From positions 310,001 through 374,000 of the forward strand of contig NZ_WRPP01000004.1 of the NCBI RefSeq assembly GCF_009760405.1: a DNA stretch of 64,000 nt, read 5' to 3'. A program made the position numbers and the translations under genes. Position 1 is the first letter of the stretch. The number at the start of each line of letters is the position of its first letter. Below, in pieces: positions 52,898-61,512 of the stretch. Origin of the DNA: Nocardia terrae (lineage in GTDB: Bacteria; Actinomycetota; Actinomycetes; Mycobacteriales; Mycobacteriaceae). The notes below the pieces were generated by a model. That model saw only the letters and a list, made by a program, of their open reading frames with translations. It ran no database searches and was not told the origin of the DNA.

Positions 52898-52962
52898 GAA
52901 TCCACACCCGCCGAAACAAAAGACCCCCACGTCAGAGGACATGGGGGCCTGTGGACTGTGGA

Positions 52963-54921
52963 TCAGCGTGAACGCTGTTTGATTCGGGCTGTGAGTTCCT
53001 GAACCTGGTCGTACACCCGACGGCGCTCGGTCATCTCCTTGCGCACCTTCTTGTCGGCGTACATGACCGTCGTGTGGTCGCGGCCGAAGGCCTGACCGAT
53101 CTTCGGCAGCGACAGGTCGGTCAGTTCGCGGCATAGGTACATGGCGATCTGCCGGGCCTGCGCCAGCGGCCGGGCCTTGCCCGGACCGGTCAGCTCCTCG
53201 AGCGTGGTGTTGAAGTACTCAGCGGTCACGGCCATGATCGTGGACGCCGTGATCTCCATGGTGGTGGAATCGGGCATCAGATCCCGCAGCACCACCTCGG
53301 CCAGCGACAGATCCAATGCCTGACCGTTCAGCGAGGCGAAGGCCGTCACCCGGATCAGCGCGCCCTCGAGCTCGCGGATATTGCGTTCGACCCGGCTGGC
53401 GATGAGTTCGAGCACATCGTGCGGCACGTCCAGGCGGTCCATGCGCGCCTTCTTGCGCAGGATCGCGATGCGCGTCTCGAGCTCCGGCGGCTGCACATCG
53501 GTGATGAGGCCCCACTCGAAGCGGGTGCGCAGCCGCTCCTCCAGGGTCGCCAACTGCTTGGGCGGACGGTCGGAGGAGACCACGATCTGCTTGTTGGCGT
53601 TGTGCAGGGTGTTGAAGGTGTGGAAGAACTCCTCCTGGATGCCTTCCTTGCCTTCGATGAACTGGATGTCGTCGACCAGCAGGATGTCGGTCTCGCGGTA
53701 GCGGCGCTTGAACGCCACCTTCCGGTCGTCACGCAGCGAGTTGATGAAGTCGTTGGTGAATTCCTCGGTCGAGACGTACTTCACCCGCATGCCGGGGAAC
53801 AGCCGCTGGGCGTAGTGCCCGGCCGCGTGCAGCAGGTGCGTCTTGCCCAAACCCGAAGCGCCCCAGACGAACAGCGGGTTGTAGGCGCGAGCGGGGGCCT
53901 CCGCGATGGCCACCGCCGCGGCGTGCGCGAAGCGGTTGGACGCGCCGATGACGAAGGTGTCGAAGGTGTACTTGGCGTTCAGGCTGGCCGAGGAGGACGC
54001 GGCGGGCGCGGGTTCGCGCTCGGGCGTCCTGTTGAAATAGGTCGGCCACGAGTTGCGGACATTGACGACCGGCTCGTCGTCGTGGGCTTCGTCGACCGGC
54101 CGGCGCGCGGCCGGCTCCTCCGAATACCGCTGTTCCTCCGAATACCGCTGCGGCGCGGGCTCATCCGCGTAGCGCTGCGGCTCGTCCGAGTACCGGGGCG
54201 CGGGTTCGTCGGCGTAGCGCTGGGGAGCGGGCCGCGCGGGTTCGTCGTCGGGTTCCGGGGAGAACAGCGATTCCTGTCCGGGCGGCTTGGGCGCGCTGCG
54301 GTGGTTCTCGCGGCGGCGGGGCGGCGCGGGCGGCTCGCCGCCGGGCATAGGACGTTCGGGCGCGGACATCGGCAACTCTTCGGCCATCTGTGGCTGGCCG
54401 AATTCCACCGGTGGATAAGCATCCCGGTCGTCGTACTCGGCCGGGTAATCCTGGGGAGGAAGGTAGCGGGGGGCCGCGTACTCCTGGGGAGCCTGATACA
54501 TCTGCTGTGGACGCTCGGCCACCGGCGGTTCGGGCTGATACGACGGCGGTGCGGGCTCTGGTTCGCGGGGGCGTTCGGGGCGCGAGGTCATGCGCGCGTG
54601 CCGCGGCGTATTGCCCGAGCGACCGGCCGGCGGATTCTGTTGCGCGCGGATGCGCACGCCCAGGCCCTCGACCTGCAGACCGCGGCGGGCCAGGGATCGC
54701 AGAATGAGCTCCCGCAGATCGCGTTCGACCGTGACCTGCGCCATCGTGCCCGGCACCGAGAGCAGCGCGAATCCCTGCGCGAAGGTGATCGGTTCGATAG
54801 TGTTCAGCCACGCCTTGTGAGCCTTGCTGACCGGCTGGATCTCCCCGTCCGTGGAGCCGCTCGCCAACTCGGCGATCACCTCCGGCCAGACAGCCGTCAG
54901 CACATTCTGCTCGTCGTCCAC
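52963..54921 (-). CDS. dnaA: Chromosomal replication initiator DnaA
   Basis: A 652-residue AAA+ initiator, longer than the mycobacterial 507 because of domain II. Domain I (1-95) binds helicase partners. Domain II (about 96-310) is disordered, rich in Pro, Glu and Arg, and has RYADEP/RYSEEP repeats. The AAA+ domain has Walker A GASGLGKTHLL, Walker B ILLVDDIQFIEG and sensor 1 VVSSDRPPK. The C-terminal helix-turn-helix contains the signature GRDHTTVMYADKK. The start is a GTG at 54921 with GGGGAGGA eight bases upstream. A cluster of DnaA boxes upstream suggests autoregulation. Confidence 0.98.
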   Translation of the reverse strand: MDDEQNVLTAVWPEVIAELASGSTDGEIQPVSKAHKAWLNTIEPITFAQGFALLSVPGTMAQVTVERDLRELILRSLARRGLQVEGLGVRIRAQQNPPAGRSGNTPRHARMTSRPERPREPEPAPPSYQPEPPVAERPQQMYQAPQEYAAPRYLPPQDYPAEYDDRDAYPPVEFGQPQMAEELPMSAPERPMPGGEPPAPPRRRENHRSAPKPPGQESLFSPEPDDEPARPAPQRYADEPAPRYSDEPQRYADEPAPQRYSEEQRYSEEPAARRPVDEAHDDEPVVNVRNSWPTYFNRTPEREPAPAASSSASLNAKYTFDTFVIGASNRFAHAAAVAIAEAPARAYNPLFVWGASGLGKTHLLHAAGHYAQRLFPGMRVKYVSTEEFTNDFINSLRDDRKVAFKRRYRETDILLVDDIQFIEGKEGIQEEFFHTFNTLHNANKQIVVSSDRPPKQLATLEERLRTRFEWGLITDVQPPELETRIAILRKKARMDRLDVPHDVLELIASRVERNIRELEGALIRVTAFASLNGQALDLSLAEVVLRDLMPDSTTMEITASTIMAVTAEYFNTTLEELTGPGKARPLAQARQIAMYLCRELTDLSLPKIGQAFGRDHTTVMYADKKVRKEMTERRRVYDQVQELTARIKQRSR

Positions 54922-55481
54922 GAACGCAGTCCTCCCCGGATGTAGGTCGATTGGAGCAGACGGGATGCGCTGCTCGGATCCCCCCAGTCACCGGGCGTCG
55001 GCGCGGAACCGTCGGCCCTACGAATATGCCACTCCAGGGGTCTTTCCACACAATTATCCACAGATGTGGAAAACCTGGGGATACACGCCACCGCGTGTCT
55101 GATTCGTCGATTTGGGCGCTTACCTGCGGGTTCTCAGCTATCAGCTGGCAAAGTCAACCGCGGCGCCTCGGCAGTACGTCGAATGCCTGGAAAGGACCGT
55201 ACACGAAGCGGCCCCCGCGACACGAACCCCCAGCAAGCGGCGCGCGGAACGATCGATCCAATCCCGCCGTGCTCAGCCAAAACCGGTGCCCTACCCCCGA
55301 GTTTGACCCTCGTCCAGGGGGTAAGTACCCTTCTACAGTCACCCTATGGTGCGGTGGCGGCTGTCTGCTGCCCGTGCCGACAAGGGTATTGCGCCGAGGG
55401 ACTCCCGTCCGTCGAGAGCACCGTTTCACCGAACAAACTTCGGGCGTCACCGGACGTCCACCACCTAGAGGAGTGTTGACC
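54922..55481. other. Divergent dnaA-rpmH promoter region
   Basis: These 560 bp contain no credible gene. The dnaA side (55042-55073) has three DnaA boxes. The rpmH side has GGGGGTAAGTACCC-like sequence near 55316-55331 and ends with the GAGGAG ribosome-binding site of rpmH. It probably forms part of the wider origin. Confidence 0.6.
55042..55073. promoter_or_regulatory. DnaA-box cluster upstream of dnaA
   Basis: CTTTCCACA (55042-55050), the perfect consensus TTATCCACA (55054-55062) and TTTTCCACA on the minus strand (55065-55073) lie within 32 bp, about 120-150 bp before the dnaA start. This is the best group of DnaA boxes in the window and probably mediates autoregulation or origin function. 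Confidence 0.82.
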
Positions 55482-55625
55482 GTGGCCAAGGGCAAGCGGA
55501 CGTTCCAGCCGAACAACCGTCGTCGGGCGCGCGTCCACGGCTTCCGTCTCCGGATGCGCACCCGTGCGGGTCGCGCCATCGTGTCGGCGCGCCGTGGCAA
55601 GGGCCGCGCCAAGCTGACCGCCTGA
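55482..55625 (+). CDS. rpmH: 50S ribosomal protein L34
   Basis: A 47-residue basic ribosomal protein: MAKGKRTFQPNNRRRARVHG at the start and the L34 signature GFRLRMRTRAGRAIVSARR. The GTG start at 55482 has GAGGAG seven bases upstream. It begins the rpmH-rnpA-yidD-yidC-jag-rsmG series, which runs away from dnaA as in most bacteria. Confidence 0.98.
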   Translation: MAKGKRTFQPNNRRRARVHGFRLRMRTRAGRAIVSARRGKGRAKLTA

Positions 55626-55712
55626 TTCGGTAACCCCGGATGCGGCGTCGTATGAACGACTCGCCGTCCGGTCTCCGGTCCCCCATCCGCCCGCATTCCG
55701 CTGGACGCTCAG

Positions 55713-56105
55713 GTGCTGCCTGAGCCCTACCGGCTGCACCGGCGCTCCGACTTTTCCCGGACGGTGCGCCAGGGCCGGCGGATCGGGAGACGGGACCTCG
55801 TTGTGCACGTACTGCTACACGACGAACAAGCCAGCGGACCGACCCCGGTGATCCGGGTGGGCGGTCCGCGTTTCGGCTTGATCGTCAGCAAGGCGGTGGG
55901 TCCGGCGGTGGTACGCCACCGGGTGGCCCGCCGCCTGCGTCATATCTGCGCGAGCCTGACGGATGAATTGCCCGGGAGCGCGGACATTGTCATTCGCGCC
56001 CTCCCGGGTGCCGCCGACGCGCCCTCCGACGAGCTGCTGCGGCAGTTGCGGAGCGGCCTGCGCAAGCTCGGCACCCTTCCCGTCGGCGCGAATCATGAAG
56101 TGTGA
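55713..56105 (+). CDS. rnpA: Ribonuclease P protein component
   Basis: A 130-residue basic protein that assists the RNase P ribozyme in maturing tRNA 5' ends. It begins MLPEPYRLHRRSDFSRTVRQ and has the RNR-type motif SKAVGPAVVRHRVARRLRH. The start is GTG at 55713. It is 87 bp after rpmH and 9 bp before yidD. Confidence 0.96.
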   Translation: MLPEPYRLHRRSDFSRTVRQGRRIGRRDLVVHVLLHDEQASGPTPVIRVGGPRFGLIVSKAVGPAVVRHRVARRLRHICASLTDELPGSADIVIRALPGAADAPSDELLRQLRSGLRKLGTLPVGANHEV

Positions 56106-56114
56106 GAACAACTC

Positions 56115-56435
56115 ATGAACCCATTGCGCGCGGCTGCCCGGTTCCCGGCCAAAGCTCTGATATTCCTCATCGAGCTGTATCGGACCTATATCTCCCCCAC
56201 CCGCATGCCTACGTGCCGCTTCACTCCTACCTGTAGTGAGTACGCGGTGACGGCGTTGCGCACCCGCGGACTGTTCGTCGGACTCGGATTGGCGACCGTC
56301 CGATTGGCGAAATGTGCGCCCTGGCACCCTGGTGGGTGGGACCCCGTGCCGGAGCGCAAGCACCGGCACGCGGCATCAGCTTGTGAAGGGTCATCGCCCG
56401 CGGTGACCGGCGATACGAACGACGGGAGTGCATAG
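56115..56435 (+). CDS. yidD: Membrane protein insertion efficiency factor YidD
   Basis: A 106-residue peripheral membrane protein. It has the family features LIELYRTYISPTRMPTCRF and CRFTPTCSEYA, with three conserved cysteines, then a C-terminal GGWDPVPE. It lies 9 bp after rnpA, and its stop is 4 bp before the yidC start. It aids YidC in membrane insertion. Confidence 0.95.
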   Translation: MNPLRAAARFPAKALIFLIELYRTYISPTRMPTCRFTPTCSEYAVTALRTRGLFVGLGLATVRLAKCAPWHPGGWDPVPERKHRHAASACEGSSPAVTGDTNDGSA

Positions 56436-56439
56436 AGCC

Positions 56440-57543
56440 GTGCTCGACTTCATCTATTACCCGGTGTCGGCCATTCTGTGGTTCTGGCACCAGGCATTCG
56501 GGTATGTGCTGGGCAAGAACAGTGGATTCGCCTGGGCACTGGCCGTGGTGTTCCTCGTGTTCACTTTGCGGCTCGTGCTCTACAAGCCGTTCGTGAAGCA
56601 GGTCCGCACCACCCGGCAGATGCAGGAGCTGCAGCCGCAGATCAAGGAACTGCAGAAGAAGTACAAGAACGACCGTCAGGAAATGACGGTCCAGATGCAG
56701 AAGCTGCAGAAGGAACACGGCTTCAACCCGCTCATGGGCTGCCTGCCCGTGCTGCTGCAGGTGCCGGTGTTCATCGGTCTGTTCCACGTGCTGCGGTCGT
56801 TCAACCGTGTCGGCGGCAGCAGCGGCCTCGCCGGTTTCGGCGCCACCCACGGCATGACCGCGGAGCAGAACGCGAATACCGCGAACTACATCTTCAGCCC
56901 CGCGGAGGTTCAGTCCTTCCTCTCCGCACGGCTTTTCGGCGCTCCCCTGTCGTCGTTCATCACCCAGCCCATGACGCAGCTGGAGTCGTACGCCCACTGG
57001 GGCGGCATGCCGAGCAAGGTCGCCATCGCCGCGGTGTCGATTCCGCTCATGGTGATCGCCGGCATCGCGACCCACATGAACGCGCGTGCGTCGGTGGCCC
57101 GGCAGTCGCCGGAGGCCGCGGCTCAGCCGCAGGCCGCCATGATGAACAAGCTGGCGCTGTACGTGTTCCCGCTCGGCGTCATGGTCGGTGGTCCGTTCCT
57201 GCCCGTCGCCATCCTGATCTACTGGGTGTCCAACAACATCTGGACCTACGGACAGCAGCACCTCGTCTTCGGCAAGATCGAGAAGGAAGACGAGGAGAAG
57301 AAGCGGATCGCGCTGGAGCGCCGCGCGCAGAACGCCCCGAAGCCGGGCGCGAAGCCGGTCGACGTTCGCAAGAAGCAGACGGGCAAGGTCGAGGACGCGC
57401 CCGTCGACGGTGTCGAGGACGCGAAGACCGATGCGCCGCAGGCCTCCACCAACGGTGCCAAGCCCGCCCCGGGTGCCAAGCCCGCGGGTTCCAAGAAGCG
57501 GTCCGGGAACCGGGGCCGCGCCAACCAGAAGCGCCGTCGCTGA
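56440..57543 (+). CDS. yidC: Membrane protein insertase YidC
   Basis: A 367-residue insertase. An N-terminal helix is followed by a cytosolic hairpin, QPQIKELQKKYKNDRQEM, and FNPLMGCLPVLLQVPVFIGL, then further helices ending in PVAILIYWVSNNIWTYGQQ. The basic, Lys/Ala/Pro-rich C-terminal tail (about 290-367) should contact ribosomes. The GTG at 56440 matches the usual start LDFIYYPVSAILWFWH; a GTG at 56428 is possible but overlaps yidD. Confidence 0.96.
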   Translation: MLDFIYYPVSAILWFWHQAFGYVLGKNSGFAWALAVVFLVFTLRLVLYKPFVKQVRTTRQMQELQPQIKELQKKYKNDRQEMTVQMQKLQKEHGFNPLMGCLPVLLQVPVFIGLFHVLRSFNRVGGSSGLAGFGATHGMTAEQNANTANYIFSPAEVQSFLSARLFGAPLSSFITQPMTQLESYAHWGGMPSKVAIAAVSIPLMVIAGIATHMNARASVARQSPEAAAQPQAAMMNKLALYVFPLGVMVGGPFLPVAILIYWVSNNIWTYGQQHLVFGKIEKEDEEKKRIALERRAQNAPKPGAKPVDVRKKQTGKVEDAPVDGVEDAKTDAPQASTNGAKPAPGAKPAGSKKRSGNRGRANQKRRR

Positions 57544-57573
57544 GACTTACAACTCCAGATGAAGGAAACAACC

Positions 57574-58107
57574 ATGACTGTTGAAACCGACGGAGGGGAT
57601 CCCACTGTGACGGCTGCGACGGCGGCACCGGACGCGACCGACGCCGAGGAAGCGCTCATCGAAGAGGGTGAGATCGCCGGCGACTACCTCGAGCAGTTGC
57701 TCGATGTGCTCGACTTCGACGGCGATATCGACCTCGATGTCGAGGGCGACCGCGCCGTCGTGAGCATCGACGGTGGCAAGGATCTGTCGAAGCTGGTCGG
57801 TCGTCGCGGCGAGGTCCTGGACGCGCTCCAGGAACTGACCCGGCTGGCCGTGCAGCAGGCGACCGGTGTCCGCAGCCGGCTCATGCTGGACGTGGCGGGC
57901 TGGCGTGCAAACCGTCGCTCGGAGCTGAGCACGCTCGGCACCGAGGCCGCCAAGCGCGTGCTGGAAACCGGTGAGCGCGAAGCCCTCTCCCCCATGACCC
58001 CGTTCGAGCGCAAGATCGTCCACGATGCCGTGGCCGCGCTCGACGGTGTGGTGAGCGAGAGCGAAGGTGTGGAGCCGAACCGCCGCGTGGTGGTGCTCCC
58101 CGCCTGA
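57574..58107 (+). CDS. jag: Jag/KhpB-like KH-R3H RNA-binding protein
   Basis: A 177-residue protein with an acidic N-terminus, a KH domain (about 65-105, LSKLVGRRGEVLDALQELTR) and an R3H domain (about 115-176, FERKIVHDAVAALDG). It binds RNA and has been tied to cell elongation and division in other bacteria. The ATG at 57574 has AAGGA seven bases upstream; an ATG at 57559 overlaps that site. It follows yidC by 30 bp, and a strong hairpin follows. Confidence 0.94.
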   Translation: MTVETDGGDPTVTAATAAPDATDAEEALIEEGEIAGDYLEQLLDVLDFDGDIDLDVEGDRAVVSIDGGKDLSKLVGRRGEVLDALQELTRLAVQQATGVRSRLMLDVAGWRANRRSELSTLGTEAAKRVLETGEREALSPMTPFERKIVHDAVAALDGVVSESEGVEPNRRVVVLPA

Positions 58108-58126
58108 CACGCGGAACACATGAGGC

Positions 58127-58158
58127 AGGGCCCCCGGATCGAGATGACCGGGGGCCCT
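58127..58158 (+). terminator. Terminator after jag
   Basis: AGGGCCCCCGG (58127-58137) pairs perfectly with CCGGGGGCCCT (58148-58158), followed by ACTCTTAT. It separates the rpmH-jag unit from rsmG. Confidence 0.87.
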
Positions 58159-58225
58159 ACTCTTATCCGAAGACGGGTAGTTCGGGGGAAGTGAAGTTCA
58201 GTCGGGGGCAAGGCGTTCGGAAGGG

Positions 58226-58963
58226 ATGTTTCACGTGGAACAAGAGACCGAGATGACCGCACCCGGTCCGGTCGAACCTCCGGCTGCGGCCGCGGTGGTG
58301 TTCGGGGATCGGTTGGACAAGGCTCGGCTCTACTACACCGCGCTCGCCACGGCGGGCGTCGAGCGCGGATTGATCGGTCCGCGTGAGGTCCCCCGTCTGT
58401 GGGATCGGCACATCCTCAACTGCGCGGTGATCGGTGACCTCATCCCCCACGGCGTGCGCGTGGTCGATATCGGCAGCGGGGCCGGGCTTCCCGGCATCCC
58501 CCTCGCCATCGCGCGGCCCGATCTCCGGATCACCTTGGTGGAGCCGTTGCTACGCCGGACGGTCTTCCTGGCCGAGTTCGTCGCGGAGGCCGGACTCGAC
58601 AATGTGCTCATCGTGCGCGGGCGCGCCGAGCAGGCGGGCGTGAAGAAGGAGGCGGGCGGCGCGGACATCGTCACCTCCCGCGCGGTCGCTCCCCTGGCGA
58701 AGCTGGCGGGTTGGTCCATGCCGCTGGTTCACGAACACGGACGGATGCTGGCCCTCAAGGGAATCAGCGCGGCCGAGGAACTCGAGCGCGATCGCGACGA
58801 CCTGACCAAGGCGGGGGCGGGCCACGCGGAGGTTCTCGAATGCGGTGCGGGAGTGCTGGAGACGCCCACCTTCGTCATCAGCGCCGAGCGTCTGGCACGG
58901 GCCGAGCGCCGCGCGGAGCGGAAAGCCGGAGGACGCGGCACCAGCGGCTCGAAGCGTCACTGA
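58226..58963 (+). CDS. rsmG: 16S rRNA (guanine-N7) methyltransferase RsmG
   Basis: A 245-residue S-adenosylmethionine-dependent enzyme that methylates G527 of 16S rRNA; loss gives low-level streptomycin resistance. The SAM motif is VVDIGSGAGLPGIPLAI, and RLWDRHILNCAVIGDL and ITLVEPLLRRTVFL are conserved. The ATG at 58226 lies directly after GGAAGGG and overlaps a parS-like site, so MFHVEQ would be parS-encoded; Met10 at 58253 is an equally good start and matches the conserved region. It is also known as gidB. Confidence 0.95.
   Translation: MFHVEQETEMTAPGPVEPPAAAAVVFGDRLDKARLYYTALATAGVERGLIGPREVPRLWDRHILNCAVIGDLIPHGVRVVDIGSGAGLPGIPLAIARPDLRITLVEPLLRRTVFLAEFVAEAGLDNVLIVRGRAEQAGVKKEAGGADIVTSRAVAPLAKLAGWSMPLVHEHGRMLALKGISAAEELERDRDDLTKAGAGHAEVLECGAGVLETPTFVISAERLARAERRAERKAGGRGTSGSKRH
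58227..58242. other. parS-like site at the rsmG start
   Basis: TGTTTCACGTGGAACA differs from the ParB consensus TGTTTCACGTGAAACA at one position. It overlaps the annotated start codon of rsmG. Confidence 0.88.
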
Positions 58964-59311
58964 CGAAGCTCCCGGCGGCGAGGGGCCGGGCAACCGCCGA
59001 TGTTTCATGTGAAACATCGCGCGAATGTGTTGTGAAGACGCCGATTCCGCGTGTCGTGGCGCGAAGCTTCCGTTTCAACTTCCGTATTGTGTTCGGTACT
59101 GGCAAGCTAGTGAACGTCGAGCGTGAGCGCAGACTTGCGATGCCCGACACCGGCTCGAATCGGCTGACTGTCAGCGGAACGGCTTCGGAATGGGTATCGA
59201 TCTCGCACCTCGCATCTCCTCGGTGACAATGCAGCGTCGCGGCTGCTGCTGCCAGGTGCGCGAAATTCTGCTCGGCCACGTGTCTTTGAGTTCTCGGGGT
59301 TAGGAGCCTGT
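58964..59311. other. rsmG-parA intergenic region
   Basis: These 348 bp hold no credible gene. The only clear element is a parS site at 59001-59016. TAGGAG at 59301-59306 is the parA ribosome-binding site. Confidence 0.6.
59001..59016. other. parS site between rsmG and parA
   Basis: TGTTTCATGTGAAACA differs from the consensus at one central base. The flanks extend the palindrome to 20 bp (GA...TC). It is one of the two best matches in the window. Confidence 0.92.
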
Positions 59312-60334
59312 ATGTCCAGCGGTAAGGCGAATGTTTCACGGGAAACAACGTCCCGAGTCCCCGGCATGCTCGATAGCGGTCCATTCGACACCGACGAGTT
59401 CAGCCGCACCCCGTTCGGGAACATCTCCCCCACCGAGACTCCGATCGCCGCCGAGGCGCAGCGCGCGAGCCAGGTGCTGTCCGGCACCAACGCTCACATT
59501 CCGCGGCCCAAGGAACAGCGCATCATCACCATCGCCAATCAGAAGGGCGGCGTCGGTAAAACCACCACCGCCGTGAATCTGGCTGCCGCGCTCGCCATTC
59601 AGGGCATGCGGGTGCTCGTCATCGACCTCGACCCCCAGGGCAATGCCAGCACCGCGCTCGGCATCGAGCATCACTCGGGCATTGCCTCCAGCTACGAACT
59701 ACTCATCGGCGAGTGCTCGGTCAGCGACGCCATCCAGCAGAGCCCGCACAATGAGCGGCTGCTGTGCATTCCGGCCACCATCGATCTGGCCGGCGCCGAG
59801 ATCGAACTCGTCTCCATGGTCGCGCGCGAGGGTCGCCTCAAGGCCGCCATCCAGGAGGCCAACCTCGCCGGGTACGACATCGACTACGTGATGATCGACT
59901 GCCCGCCGTCGCTGGGTCTGCTCACCGTCAATGCGATGGTCGCCGCCAAGGAGGTGCTGATCCCGATCCAGTGCGAGTACTACGCGCTGGAGGGTGTGGG
60001 TCAGCTGCTCCGCAATATCGGTCTGGTGCAGGCGCACCTGAATCCCGAATTGCATGTCTCCACCGTCGTTCTCACCATGTACGACGGCCGCACCAAGCTC
60101 GCCGACCAGGTGGCCGAGGAGGTGCGCTCGCACTTCGGTGAGGCGGTACTGCGCTCCGTGATCCCCCGCAGCGTCAAGGTGTCGGAGGCTCCCGGTTACG
60201 GGATGACCGTCCTCGATTACGATCCGGGCTCGCGGGGTGCGATGAGCTACCTCGACGCTGGACGAGAGATCGCGTCGCGGACGGCGCGCCAGACCGCGGT
60301 TGCGCCGGCTTCGGACGCACAATCCGGTGTGTAA
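59312..60334 (+). CDS. parA: Chromosome-partitioning ATPase ParA
   Basis: A 340-residue Walker-type ATPase that moves ParB-bound origins apart. After about 65 disordered residues comes the deviant Walker A, NQKGGVGKTTTAVNLA, then VIDLDPQGNASTALG, MIDCPPSLGLLTVNA and VIPRSVKVSEAPGYGM. The ATG at 59312 has TAGGAG upstream. A parS-like site lies within codons 7-12. It is followed by parB after 46 bp. Confidence 0.97.
   Translation: MSSGKANVSRETTSRVPGMLDSGPFDTDEFSRTPFGNISPTETPIAAEAQRASQVLSGTNAHIPRPKEQRIITIANQKGGVGKTTTAVNLAAALAIQGMRVLVIDLDPQGNASTALGIEHHSGIASSYELLIGECSVSDAIQQSPHNERLLCIPATIDLAGAEIELVSMVAREGRLKAAIQEANLAGYDIDYVMIDCPPSLGLLTVNAMVAAKEVLIPIQCEYYALEGVGQLLRNIGLVQAHLNPELHVSTVVLTMYDGRTKLADQVAEEVRSHFGEAVLRSVIPRSVKVSEAPGYGMTVLDYDPGSRGAMSYLDAGREIASRTARQTAVAPASDAQSGV
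59332..59347. other. parS-like site inside parA
   Basis: TGTTTCACGGGAAACA differs from the consensus at one position. It lies in the N-terminal codons of parA (Val-Ser-Arg-Glu-Thr). Confidence 0.85.
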
Positions 60335-60380
60335 GTGATTTTTTCGGTGGCGGTGAACAACGGAAGGGGTCGGTAGGCCG

Positions 60381-61394
60381 ATGAGTCAGGCGAAGAAGGG
60401 TGGACTGGGGCGCGGTCTCGCGGCACTGATCCCGACGGGCCCAGCGACCACACCCGGCGGGCTCGGCAGTGCCGCCGCCAACGTCGTCATCGGTCTCGAC
60501 CCGGTCGGGCCGCAACCCGCCTCGGCGTATCTGCATCGGGTCCCCGATCCGGTCGAGGGCGTCGAGGGCACCGAGGCAGGCGCGGTGTACCGGGAGATCC
60601 CGCCGCTGCAGATCGAGCCCAACCCGAAGCAGCCGCGCTCGGTCTTCGAGGAAGAGGCGCTGGCCGAACTGGTCCACTCCATCAAGGAATTCGGTCTGAT
60701 GCAGCCCATCGTGGTGCGTCAGATCGCGACCCTGCCGGAGCCGAAATATCAGCTCATCATGGGCGAGCGGCGGTGGCGGGCCAGCCAGGAGGCGGGGCTG
60801 GAGGCCATCCCGGCGATCGTGCGCGAGACCGCGGACGACTCCATGCTGCGGGATGCGTTGCTGGAGAACATCCATCGCGTGCAGCTGAATCCCCTCGAAG
60901 AGGCGGCCGCCTATCAGCAGCTGCTCGAGGAGTTCGGCGTCACCCACGAGGAACTGGCCTCACGCATCGGGCGTTCGCGTCCGGTCGTGACGAATATGAT
61001 TCGGCTCCTGAAGCTTCCGATTCCGGTGCAGCGCCGGGTCGCGGCGGGCGTGCTCTCGGCCGGCCATGCCCGCGCCGTGCTGGCGCTGGAGGCGGGAGCC
61101 GATGCGCAGGAGGCGCTCGCGGCGCGCATTGTCGCGGAGGGCATGTCGGTCCGGGCGACCGAGGAGGCCGTCACCCTGGCCAACCGGAACCCGGAGGTTG
61201 CCACTCCCCCGGCGCCCAAGCGCAAGCCGATTCAGATGCCCGGTCTGCAGGATGTGGCCGAGCGGTTGTCGGCGTCGTTCGACACCCGCGTGACGGTCGC
61301 GCTCGGCAAGCGGAAGGGCAAGATCACTGTCGAGTTCGGCTCCATCGATGATCTGGAGCGAATCGTCAGTCTCATGGAGCAGTCGAAGCCCTAG
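60381..61394 (+). CDS. parB: Chromosome-partitioning CTPase ParB
   Basis: A 337-residue protein that binds parS and spreads by CTP-dependent clamping. It begins with the conserved KKGGLGRGLAALIP. The N-terminal CTPase region has PNPKQPRSVFEEEALAEL and IMGERRWRASQEAGL with the GERRxRA motif. The helix-turn-helix region has THEELASRIGRSRPVVTNMI. The C-terminal dimerisation domain ends in an acidic helix. It follows parA by 46 bp. Confidence 0.97.
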   Translation: MSQAKKGGLGRGLAALIPTGPATTPGGLGSAAANVVIGLDPVGPQPASAYLHRVPDPVEGVEGTEAGAVYREIPPLQIEPNPKQPRSVFEEEALAELVHSIKEFGLMQPIVVRQIATLPEPKYQLIMGERRWRASQEAGLEAIPAIVRETADDSMLRDALLENIHRVQLNPLEEAAAYQQLLEEFGVTHEELASRIGRSRPVVTNMIRLLKLPIPVQRRVAAGVLSAGHARAVLALEAGADAQEALAARIVAEGMSVRATEEAVTLANRNPEVATPPAPKRKPIQMPGLQDVAERLSASFDTRVTVALGKRKGKITVEFGSIDDLERIVSLMEQSKP

Positions 61395-61424
61395 AGTGGG
61401 TCCACCCCGAGGGTCACGGTGGAA

Positions 61425-61441
61425 ACGTCACTGTGACGTTC
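61425..61441. promoter_or_regulatory. Perfect inverted repeat AACGTCAC-T-GTGACGTT
   Basis: AACGTCAC (61425-61432) and GTGACGTT (61434-61441) are perfect inverted copies around one base. The site lies 31 bp after parB and 72 bp before the next gene. It could be an operator or a weak terminator; no U-tract follows. Confidence 0.5.
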
Positions 61442-61512
61442 GGGTTTATGGCCCTGGAGAGGCGTACAGCGTTGATCGCTTATTCTTGCTGGCGAGCACA
61501 TCTTGATGCGGC

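Larger units (their letters stand above)
52196..52962. other. oriC: Chromosomal replication origin oriC
   Basis: The 767-bp dnaA-dnaN gap contains no gene. It carries degenerate DnaA boxes: GTTTCCACA (52423), AAGTCCACA (minus, 52496-52504), ACATCCACA (minus, 52539-52547), GAATCCACA (52723 and 52898), TTGTCCACG (minus, 52839-52847, one mismatch to the actinobacterial consensus) and TGATCCACA (minus, 52957-52965). An AT-rich tract lies at about 52437-52498. A dense CTCGAG repeat array fills 52559-52897. Location, AT-rich segment and boxes fit an actinobacterial oriC. Confidence 0.92.
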
